Shown: positions 1 to 7,755 of the stretch, piece by piece
How positions within the stretch are numbered: the stretch's first letter is position 1
How the letters are laid out: each line of letters opens with the position of its first letter
Origin: Isohypsibius dastychi
Taxonomy: Eukaryota; Tardigrada; Eutardigrada; Parachela; Isohypsibiidae
Assembly (NCBI GenBank): GCA_034696485.1
Contig: JAQIWT010000331.1
Coordinates: 1 to 23,151, forward strand
Direction of reading: 5' to 3'
DNA: 23,151 nt
Made by a program: the position numbers and the translations under genes
Notes under the pieces: generated by a model
Databases searched by the model: none
What the model saw: only the letters and a program-made list of their open reading frames with translations
Told to the model about the DNA's origin: nothing

Positions 1-329
1 GTTCGCTTGTGGTGTTCATATCGGTTCGTATACAGGTTTGCATCATACGAACCGAGGGTTTGGTCGGCTATACCCTGTACACAATCCCCTTCTTTGTTCC
101 TTTGACCACTCAGCTCAATTGACGTCACACAGTTCCACCTTTTCACGAATATCTGACCAGCTCTGCCTTTCATTCCTATATGCATTCATACAAATTTATG
201 GAATAATGCCGATCCCGTTTCTTACCACTTCGCTCCGCCTTTTTTTGCTCATGTACAGCTTCCTTCTTACTTCATTCGCACGACGAGTAAGACAGGCTAC
301 CATATGGTAGCCCTGAACGGAATACCATA
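1..329. other. Left edge, no gene recognised
   Basis: This stretch has near-balanced base composition and short open frames on the plus strand, but none shows a recognisable domain or a convincing splice context. It lies left of the first copy of the segmental duplication. I see no RNA gene or transposon terminus in it. Confidence 0.4.
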
Positions 330-806
330 CATAGTGTACAGCTCAGTGTCTTTGGAGGTACTTGTGGCTATCATAGCGCTTACGTGGAAGATATGTTGTT
401 CTGTGCTCTAATATTGCCAAAATAGGAATTCAAACTTGAGTGGCTGCGTTTTCACGGGCTCTAGACTTTGAAAGTATGGGACCAGTGCAGTGTACTGTCC
501 TGCGTGACATTACGAGTTGCACACAGGATTATCGTAAGACCAACAACAGAGCAGGTATCGCATGTTATTTGACGTCATTTCAGCCCCCGCCAATTTGGTC
601 AGATTTCATCGCCGTCGCGCAGACCAGTAATACTGCGTCTTCATTCATGACTGCAAGTTATCCTGAGAGCACCCACTTAGAAAAAACCAAGTTTCTGTGA
701 TGAATTCGAATTCGAATCGTTCAAAGTAAATGAAACGAACAATATGTCGCTGGACAACAGATGCAGTTCCTCACCCTTATTTCATTCTTGTAAACCCAAC
801 TCTTAG

Positions 807-814
807 ATGGGAAG
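807..814 (+). repeat. 8-bp target-site duplication, left (ATGGGAAG)
   Basis: ATGGGAAG lies directly before the hAT terminus and is repeated directly after it at 1410-1417. The duplicated locus has a single copy at 3566-3573. Eight base pairs is the diagnostic target duplication length of hAT transposons. Confidence 0.9.
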
Positions 815-1409
815 CAGTCCTGGCACGTTTTTCATTTTCGGTCAACCGCTCCCGCTCCGTTAAAACTTAACAGGTCCCGTTCCGTTGCCCCTTCCGTTAA
901 ACCCATCGAGCCCGTTAACCGTCCCGCTAACCCGTTGAATCTTCGTGAGATCGATCAACGGTGATGAAATTTTACGTTCTCCCCAGACTCGCAAGAACTC
1001 GAGATGAAGGAAGGTTCTAGTTCAAATCGCGATCAGAAACATTTCTTTATGGTAACAGGAAAGCAAGACAAAGAAAACTGATAAAATCGAAGATACGCGT
1101 CAGTCAAGATGATTGTCAGAGCGCACGTCTCTTGCGAATATGTTGTCCGCTTCGGCGGGTTTCAGTTCAGCCAAGCCATTTGCTTGATTGCCATTATTCA
1201 ATACTGGAATTGTATTATTTATTATCAGTATTGTAAAGTTACCGGTCCGTTTTGCCAGAAAAAAAACCCCGTTCCGTCAGTTAAATTTTCCCGTTCCGTT
1301 ACCGTTCCGTTAGAGCGGTTTCCCGTTCCGTTAAATCCCGTTAAAATAACGGGATTAACGGGATGAAAGGGAATAACGGGACATCCGTTTAAATAACGGG
1401 CCAGGACTG
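815..1409 (+). mobile_element. Non-autonomous hAT-type element (595 bp)
   Basis: The element starts CAGTCCTGGC and ends GCCAGGACTG. The reverse complement of its right end matches its left end for about 15 positions with one mismatch. It is bounded by an exact 8-bp duplication. Both subterminal regions are packed with CCGTT and AACGG motifs, an arrangement reminiscent of the transposase-binding repeats of the maize Ac element. The right half also holds a hairpin (CCCGTTA, loop AAA, TAACGGG at 1337-1353). No transposase ORF is present, so it is a MITE-like derivative that would need a helper transposase. Family placement as hAT rests on the 8-bp duplication and termini. The Ac-like subgroup is inference. 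Confidence 0.88.
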
Positions 1410-1417
1410 ATGGGAAG
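1410..1417 (+). repeat. 8-bp target-site duplication, right (ATGGGAAG)
   Basis: This is the exact copy of 807-814, immediately after the terminal CAGGACTG of the hAT element. Confidence 0.9.
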
Positions 1418-1532
1418 ACATCCACTTAGATATGCCCTTGCCCTCCCACTGACATTCACAGTGTTGCGTACCTTTTTGTTTTGACTTTTGTCGCCCACGT
1501 GAATCATGTCAGCCTATTCCGAGCTGGAGCGT

Positions 1533-1725
1533 TATATTTAATACTAACATTGTAAAGTTACCGTTCCGTTTCGTCAGAAAAAAACCCGTTCTGTTAATTC
1601 AATTTTCCGTTCCGTTACCGTTCCGTTAGAGCGGTCTCCCGTTTCGTTAAAATCCGTTAAAATAACGGGTTTAACGGGATTAGCGGGAATAACGGGACAT
1701 CCGTGAAAATAACGGGGCAGGACTG
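1533..1725 (+). mobile_element. Solo right end of a second hAT-type copy
   Basis: This segment is homologous to the right third of the neighbouring hAT element (about 1213-1409) in the same orientation. It has the same TTGTAAAGTTACCG start, the GTTCCGTTACCGTTCCGTTA block, the AACGGG series, and the terminal CAGGACTG at 1718-1725. The left half of the element is missing and no 8-bp duplication was found. Its left edge coincides with the point where the segmental duplication loses similarity, so it is probably a truncated insertion or a rearrangement junction. Confidence 0.8.
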
Positions 1726-2549
1726 CTTGGTACCCATGGCTTATTTTTGAATCGTTCCCAGCCACTATCAATTTGCTTGTGATATAGTGGAAAATATTTC
1801 CACTATCAAACCACATGCATGCATTCGCATTTGTGATTGCGTTGTTTTGATAATCTGTGCACGTGCTACTGTATTCAAAGCACTGTTGCTTCAACCTACT
1901 ATATCAGTCCCCGAAAAACCTCCAAATCTTTCAGTGGCCCAATCGCTGACAAGTTACAACTGAAGACCAAAAATGTCTGCAGTGACAAACACAGACAATG
2001 CAATCCACGAACAATGACTGCACGACTCCAAACTTGTTTTGATAAACCGAGATTAAATGATGATTCCCCATCGGCATACTGGTGACTCTGAGCTCGACTG
2101 CTGCAAATTATTTGGAAAACAACACGTGCATTTGTTCGTTGTCAACAAGTCCCCGAGTCAGCTGGTCTAGACTCTAGACAGGAACGCGTGGGTTCAACAT
2201 TCTACCTGGTGTCTGACCACGTATCCCATTCAGGAGATTCAGTCTAGGACCTCAGGGGTCAAGTTAGGTTTGAGTGTGGGAGAAAAGTCAACCCTTATCA
2301 CGTCTATTGTAGCGAGCCATTTTTCGCAATCCCGATTCTTCCCAATTGAGAAGAGCACTTCTGACGTAATCTGAATAACCCACGGATTCTGTTACCACTG
2401 TCGATTAAATATAAGACGCATAAAATGTAACTTCACTTCTGTACATCGATAATTCTCAGTGTTATGTGTAAACCGGCGACGGTTTGGATCAGGAGATCAC
2501 CAGCCATTGCATTCGAGCACAAATCGACTAAAAGTTGAAAAACCATGTA
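1726..2549. other. Intergenic, no gene recognised
   Basis: This is mixed-composition DNA between the solo hAT end and the second duplication copy. Short open frames occur on both strands but carry no recognisable domain. A small inverted sequence around TCTAGACTCTAGA (near 2166) is the only structure noted. Confidence 0.4.
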
Positions 2550-3683
2550 CATGTAGCAACCATAAGTTGTGTACACTTAAGTGCCTCTACGTACAGATAC
2601 TCCTGGCTGCAATAGTGATCAGTGATCACCAACACTTGAAAAGTATATTGTTCTGTGCTAAAGTATCGTATTGCCAAAATACGAAAGGGAATTCAAATTT
2701 GCGTGGCTGTGTCTTGAGGGTTGTTGGACGCTTTATTCAGCAGAATCGTAGTCAATGAGACCAGTCCAAGAAGTGCGCTGTACTGCGTAGCATAACGCCT
2801 CTCATTTTGGATAATCGTACGTCTAAGAACAGCGCAGGTTCTGCATGCTGCAGTACTTGACGACATGTAAGCCCCCCCCCCCGACTTTCCCCATTTGCGC
2901 CCATGCTAACCAGTAATACTGTGCCTTCATGTCATACCTACGGTTTTCTTAAGAACGTCGAAAGAACCAGGCTTATGAGATGACTTCGAACAAAACGAAG
3001 CGAGTAGTGTGTCCGCCGAACACAAGCGCATTAAAACGAGAAAAGATAAAAACAACAGGATCAACAGCAAAAATGACGAATATGGTTCCAAAGACTAGGG
3101 CCTTAAATCCGGTCTGTCCAGTACTTCTGCCCAAAACTGTCATCTGAAAGCGGGACACCGGATGAGGTGCTTCCAGATATTTCCCGTTCTGCAAACATGC
3201 TATCACACGGATGTCTGAAACAAGGCATTTCCAGTTCTTACTCGTCCGTAACTCGGTGCAGCAGAAGTAGTAGTACGCAGTCCCACAGACGTGTTCGCAA
3301 GTCCATGAACACTGCATCTTGCAATCCTTGGTCACGGCAGTGGTTTCATTTGCTAAGAGAAAAAGCAGAAGACACACACCTGGAAAGGGGGAACCGCTCA
3401 TCAGCTGGACAACGGTCATCTAGTGTAAATCTTCTTACTCAAGCTAATCGAATTCATGTCTCAGGATGCAAGTGAAAATCCTGAAAATTCAGACTCCGAG
3501 CGAGACACTTTTAATCCTTACTAAATTCCTCACCCTCATTTCAATCTTGTAAACCAAACTCTTATATGGGAAGACATCCACTTAGATATGCCCTCCCACT
3601 GACATTCACAGTGTTGCTCACCTTTTTGTTCTGACTTTTGTCGCCCACGTGAATGAAGTCAGCGTATGCCGAGCTGGCGCGTT
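2550..3683 (+). repeat. Segmental duplication, copy 2 (hAT empty site)
   Basis: This is the second copy of the unit at 330-1533. It lacks the hAT element and has ATGGGAAG only once (3566-3573). It carries roughly 400-500 bp between about 2995 and 3520 with no counterpart in copy 1, and this extra block contains the candidate Cys-rich minus-strand exon. A run of C residues sits at about 2873-2882. The last 110 bases are the best conserved part, ending near GCGCGTT at 3683. Confidence 0.7.
3242..3419 (-). CDS. Candidate first exon, secreted Cys-rich peptide
   Basis: The minus-strand ATG at 3419 opens a frame with a signal-peptide-like N-terminus: a hydrophobic core (GVCLLLFLLA, residues 14-23) followed by small residues at NETTA. 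A Cys-dense stretch follows, with the pattern C-x3-C-x3-C-x3-C-x8-C-C (residues about 33-54). A strong splice donor (GTAAGA) begins at 3241, so the exon would end in phase 1 after residue 59. Reading through it gives a 148-residue frame whose C-terminal half looks non-coding. No family is recognised and no 3' exon was identified. The exon lies in the block specific to duplication copy 2. It may be a real small secreted protein or a chance frame. Confidence 0.35.
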
Positions 3684-4309
3684 GGTTCGTCGGCTGCAAT
3701 CGCCCGGGATTCATCTGGAACAAGGTGAATACATCCACTCGTACGTCATAATGGCCATTAAACGACTAAACGACGTCGCTCTTATCACGTGAATATGGGA
3801 TAACTATTCTATCGCTAATGTTGTTTTCCAAAGCACACCATCCATAACTGTGATTGTTGATTCACCTTCGGTTGTTTGTTCGAGATCAATATTTATCTCT
3901 TGAGAGAGGAATGGGATTAAGGACAGGCCGCGACTGTGCTGTTTTGTTTTTCTGCGTTATGATGAAACACGTAACGCTGCCAGCCAGAACGAGTACTCCC
4001 GGTGAAGCTGGAAAAGAAGTGTTTTCCGATGGTTTGGTAGAAGTGTTTTCAGGCCAAGCCAAACAAAATTCAGACCAGTTTTTGTTTTCATGGTTCTTCG
4101 CTCTTGCGGCAAAAGCCCGCGCTCCACCTCTCAATAAGGACCTTCTTTCAACAGAAGAACAAACCCCACGTCGAATGGATCGGTTCGTTATTTATTTCTA
4201 TGCAAGAGGGGACTAGTCGAAACCTTCGGTCAGAAACAGCGGAAAACGCGATAGTTAGTTATAAGATTATGATAAGCATGAAATCAGCTGCATGGTCGAT
4301 CGTCTTGTG
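3684..4309. other. Intergenic, no gene recognised
   Basis: This gap lies between the duplication and the pogo-like element. A 120-codon plus-strand frame at 3854-4216 overlaps frames of similar length on the other strand and shows no domain, so I do not call a gene. Confidence 0.4.
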
Positions 4310-4334
4310 CAGTAAAACCGGTTAAATTGAACAC
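4310..4334 (+). repeat. Left terminal inverted repeat (25 bp)
   Basis: This repeat begins CAGTAAAACCGG and is the exact reverse complement of 4909-4933. Confidence 0.95.
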
Positions 4335-4335
4335 T

Positions 4336-4358
4336 GTGAATCTCGAACACCTGTCTAT
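4336..4358 (+). repeat. Subterminal direct repeat, copy 1 of 3
   Basis: This 23-bp motif, containing AATCTCGAACACCTGT, recurs exactly at 4861-4883 and with two changes at 4417-4439. The copies are direct, not inverted, so the two ends of the element are asymmetric inside the termini. Confidence 0.85.
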
Positions 4359-4577
4359 ATTGAACGCTGGTTTGGGAACCGGCGCTTGACCATTGTATTT
4401 TGCTTGAGGGGAACCTGCGAATCTCGAACACCTGTTTATCTCGAACATTGAACACTTTCTGCTGAACGGATCGCTAAATTTTGACCTATCAAGAAAGAAC
4501 ACTCACCATTTCCTAGGCAAAAAATGTTCCAAATATTCAAATTTTCATTCTAAATCCTCGGTTTGTCGTATTCAAAA

Positions 4578-4793
4578 ATGTCAGCTAGCAAAACTCCAGG
4601 AAAGCGAAAAACTACCGAGAAAAGTCGAAGCCACAATGAACTCACATTGGAGAGAAAGCTGGATGTACTCAAAGACCTGACCGAGAAAAAGTCTTACCGC
4701 AAGATATCCGCGAAATATGAAATCGCTTTGGGAACAGTTAGCAAAATCGCGAGTGATAGAGAGTATACTCTAGATCACTTTGTTAAAAAATAA
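4578..4793 (+). CDS. Truncated transposase: CENP-B N-terminal HTH only (71 aa)
   Basis: From the ATG at 4578 the product is 71 residues. It has a basic leader (about residues 1-22), then a CENP-B-N/pipsqueak-type helix-turn-helix: LTLERKLDVLKDL forms the first helix, SYRKISAKYEIALGTVSKI the turn and recognition helix. The frame stops at TAA 4791-4793, before the second HTH and the DDE domain of a full Tigger-like transposase (usually about 450-600 aa). The frame is intact, so it could encode a DNA-binding-only peptide able to occupy element ends, but expression is unproven. A TTG upstream at 4563 is in frame and is not a likely start. Confidence 0.7.
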   Translation: MSASKTPGKRKTTEKSRSHNELTLERKLDVLKDLTEKKSYRKISAKYEIALGTVSKIASDREYTLDHFVKK

Positions 4794-4908
4794 AGCTTGA
4801 CCCTCTATAAATTATATGGATCCCCACTTGACCTTATGTCGACCCCCCAGGGGTCCAATTGTGAATCTCGAACACCTGTCTATCTCGAACACTTTTTTGG
4901 AACCGTGG

Positions 4909-4933
4909 GTGTTCAATTTAACCGGTTTTACTG
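4909..4933 (-). repeat. Right terminal inverted repeat (25 bp)
   Basis: This repeat ends GGTTTTACTG and is the exact inverse of 4310-4334. It is followed by TA at 4934-4935. Confidence 0.95.
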
Positions 4934-5612
4934 TACATACAATTTTTTGCAAGAGAGTCTAATTGCCTGATCTAGTCAAGACGCACTTCAACTGGCACAT
5001 AGGTCAACGCTTTCGACAGTCTGCATTACCTTGCAATACTGCTGCCAGCTGAGATGTCACAGTGTGTGCCGTTTGTTGGTCACGATAGCAGTTTCCGAAA
5101 TCTTCAATAAAATCTTTTCCCGCAGGTTAAATATCTGGTTTATGCTGCCGGGATACTGTCATTTACAAAACTCTAACGTAAGGCACTTCAATCTTGTTCA
5201 AAAGTAGTTCTTAAGATAAGGCCGTGATATGGATTTTGCCATCAATTTTCACTTAACCTCGTGAGTGGATGCCTTCTTCGAACCTTACTGTATCGCGGAC
5301 AGATTTTATTTGGTGCTTATAGATTTTCGACACACTTAGACATGTCGAGTGGGAACAAGCGAAGTCGTCATTTCGATTCTGTGGCTCGTGGCCGAAGTTA
5401 TCAATGGGGCTGTTGCTTGCTGCCTGAGATTCAAATAAGGTTTGTTAGTTTCAAATTGTAAACCATTTGCAAATCTGTGGTCCTTCAACTCGCGGACTAT
5501 TAAATGACGACAAAAGGATATGCCTTTGATTCTTTTGATTGTTTAATGTCTTCGGTTCTGCACCAGCCCTCCCGACAACTTTCAAGCATCCCAACAAAAC
5601 GACCAGAATTCC
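4934..5612. other. Intergenic, no gene recognised
   Basis: No domain-bearing frame is seen. A minus-strand ATTAAA (plus TTTAAT, 5542-5547) lies about 65 bp downstream of the membrane-protein exon stop and may be its polyadenylation signal. Confidence 0.4.
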
Positions 5613-5827
5613 TCACGGCAAAAATTTTTCATCGACGTCTGGAACTTCTTTCATATTCAGGAAGATGAGAACAGCCAAGTTCGAGAGGAGTGAGGTCACA
5701 ATGAAGACAAAGACGAACGGCAGCGCGCGTGGATCAAACTGCTCGTAGTAGGCATAATGGTTGATTCCCTCAGCAAGAGCCACCACACAGAAAGAAGCCG
5801 GTATGGCTCCCATCAAGCCCATGATAC
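5613..5827 (-). CDS. Putative terminal exon of a membrane protein
   Basis: Read on the minus strand, a pyrimidine tract and CAG acceptor (TATTTTTCAG, AG at 5829-5828) precede an open frame with codon use like the other genes, ending at TGA 5615-5613. The product is about 71 residues. It has two hydrophobic segments, one around GLMGAIPASFCVVALA and one around LPFVFVFIVTSLLSNLAVLI. Between them is a polar loop (HYAYYEQFDPRAL), and the tail is short and acidic (KEVPDVDEKFLP). The exon enters in phase with two leading bases, so upstream exons must exist. I could not find them convincingly. The family is not recognised. Confidence 0.5.
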
Positions 5828-6270
5828 CTGAAAAATACCGTGCGGTTCGGACAGCAGTGCAGTTCTTGGAGTCTACGTCCCGTCTGAAAGATTGGTGGGC
5901 CTGGACTCATTAATCGGACCACTCGAACAGCGTATTTTAGGATTTGTGGATATTGATGATACCTACCGGTAAGAAGTATATTTAAATGGTGTCTGGTTAT
6001 ACGGTAACTTCCTAGTATCTTTTGAGATTTCATTCATGAGTCTGAAAATAAAATACAACTTTTTCAACACATGTGCAGGTATAGCAGTTCTCGATCAAAA
6101 TTCCATATAGTTACTGTACAGTAGAGCTTCGATAGCCGTAAAATAGAGAGCCCTGTAATGCAGGGAATCGCGCATTTCATGGTTCGGGAAAATGCTCCAT
6201 CCATTCCACGACACCATAGGTTTTAGAACTACTAGAACAAAATTAGTGTGACAACCCCATGTTTAAAGGT

Positions 6271-6300
6271 TCTTACTCACGATAGTCTTACTCACGATAG
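6271..6300 (+). repeat. Perfect 15-bp tandem repeat (two units)
   Basis: TCTTACTCACGATAG occurs twice head to tail. On the minus strand each unit contains a consensus splice donor, ATC followed by GTGAGTAAG. Confidence 0.85.
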
Positions 6301-6874
6301 CAACATCAGTTCTCCTCAAACTCCCCACAATCCTGTTCGGAAGCCGCCGCTTCAAACACACTGAGACCTCTCCCACACGATTTTTCGAGAGCGTCTGACG
6401 ATGAATATATTCACTTCTTCGCCGAACCTTCACCCCAGCTGTTCGGATCTGGATTATCCGGCGAGCAAAAGAACACCGTTTCCCGTGGGCTGTCTGATGC
6501 AGCGGTCATCTTATTAACCTCGGAAACCATCCTTCTATTGTCGTTCAAGCTGGTCGGTTGTAAAGTAGTTTCACTTAATTCCGCATGGGCTAATCTTGTT
6601 TCGCGCAGTACAAGTGCTTCTGGCTGGTTGCAAGTGGATACAATGGTGAAAGCCGTCGGCCTGGTGAGAGAAATTTACTGCGGGCTGCGTTTGTTAAAGA
6701 GATTCTATATCCTCAAAAATAATGTCTTTTTACAACAGATTTATAAATGATTTTTTTTCCTAATTTCTGTCTGTGTGGAATATGAAATGTGCCGCAACTC
6801 AGAAATATTTGGATTTTCTTGTCTTAATAGAGTGAGAACTATGTTTCGGACCATGTGGTTGCTAGTTTGGTCCA

Positions 6875-6900
6875 GCTGATCGGAAAGTCCACCGATCAGC
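6875..6900 (+). repeat. Inverted repeat / hairpin
   Basis: GCTGATCGG (6875-6883) pairs perfectly with CCGATCAGC (6892-6900) across an 8-base loop. No function is evident. Confidence 0.7.
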
Positions 6901-7755
6901 AGACCTAATCAGTTCGTTAGCTTTATCGCGCTTTGAGCGACCCGGATTCGGAAAACAGGCAACCGCTTGTTCATGTCGCTTGTTGGGGGAATTCGGCGAT
7001 CTCCTTATTGTGTCTTCTTGTCAAGCTGACCAAGATGGCGAACAACTTATTATCACAGAAAATGACGTTGTTTCCACATTGGAATCAATTGTGCGAATGG
7101 GAGTTTATGTTCCGTCATATGACTGATTCTGAAAGATGAAAACCAAAATCTGGAAACTCTGGTCGACCTTTACACTTACAGAGGGGTTTGCCGAATATAG
7201 TTTCTCTGGTAAAAAAGGGGTTGAGGCTTGTCCATAAGGGGGGGGGCAGTCCCTGATATTCTGGCAAAAAGAAGGGGTACGCCACTGCTTCGACACACTG
7301 ATCATTCGAGCCCCCTCGTGGTGGTCTAAGGCCATTCCTCACATTCGGCTTACCCGCAACTCTCTCATAAAGGCCCGCTTTCTAGGGATTAAAATTAAAA
7401 GCATACGCGGTCGAAGACAGCATGCGGAGCCTACCAGCTTCGATGCAGCGGCTCTCCCTGTGGGGTGATATACGACCAACCCCCTTGATCACGCAAAACT
7501 CGCTCCATTCACTTGCTTAAAGCTCGCTTTTCCCAAAAGTTATTTATATCTTCCCCGCGTATTCATCTTCTCAACCAGGAGCTCTTCTTTACGACATCTG
7601 ATCTTGAGTTTATTGCTTCGACTGCCAGCTCTCCTTCGCTGCAGCTCATTCGCAGTTTCCGGCGATGACGACGCGGATTCGAGACTTCTTTATTTTATTC
7701 TGAAATCGACTCAATTCATACTTCTCCTCGATTACTTTGCACGAACGCGTTGGAA

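Larger units (their letters stand above)
330..1533 (+). repeat. Segmental duplication, copy 1
   Basis: This stretch aligns by eye, in the same orientation, with 2550-3683. Shared landmarks include TTGTTCTGTGCT (near 395 and 2650), ATTGCCAAAATA (near 412 and 2671), GGAATTCAAA (near 426 and 2689), AACCAGTAATACTG-type sequence near 624 and 2909, and a near-identical right end (1418-1533 against 3574-3683, roughly 90% by eye). The left part is much more diverged. Copy 1 carries the hAT insertion at 815-1409, which copy 2 lacks. Similarity stops at about 1533, exactly where the solo hAT end begins. Whether the ancestral unit was a gene or an older transposon is not clear. Confidence 0.7.
4310..4933 (+). 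mobile_element. pogo/Tigger-like element, internally deleted (624 bp)
   Basis: A 25-bp terminal inverted repeat beginning CAGTAAAACCGG is perfect between 4310-4334 and 4909-4933. The right flank is TA, the expected Tc1/mariner target dinucleotide. The left flank is TG, so the left copy of the duplication seems mutated. Inside lie three direct copies of a GTGAATCTCGAACACCTG-type motif (4336-4358, 4417-4439, 4861-4883), likely transposase-binding sites. The only ORF encodes the N-terminal helix-turn-helix of a CENP-B/Tigger transposase. The DDE catalytic domain is absent. Perfect termini suggest a fairly recent copy. Confidence 0.88.
5828..7755. other. Upstream of cullin-5, no firm gene
   Basis: This stretch should hold the missing 5' exons of the membrane protein and the cullin-5 promoter, but I can assign neither. 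It contains a perfect 15-bp tandem repeat at 6271-6300, a hairpin at 6875-6900 and a run of about nine G at 7229-7237. Several short frames on both strands lack domains. The 5' leader of cullin-5 probably begins within about 7550-7755. Confidence 0.4.

Noticed and set aside
2873-2882. Poly-C run as a possible assembly gap or special structure
   Set aside because: It is a short homopolymer with normal sequence on both sides. Length error is possible but nothing more can be said.
3854-4216. Plus-strand frame of 120 codons
   Set aside because: No domain or splice context was found, and overlapping frames of similar length exist on the opposite strand.
6275-6510. Minus-strand open frame of about 80 codons, Arg-rich, no ATG, ending near the duplicated donors
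   Set aside because: It has no start codon, no recognisable domain and a composition unlike the other genes. It does not join in frame to the membrane-protein exon at 5827.
6610-6661. Possible plus-strand internal exon (acceptor TTTCGCGCAG, donor CTG|GTGAGA)
   Set aside because: It is only about 50 nt, and I found no partner exon or homology.
7115-7342. Two overlapping minus-strand Pro/Gly-rich frames
   Set aside because: They overlap a G run and each other in different frames, with no recognisable motif. This is probably chance.
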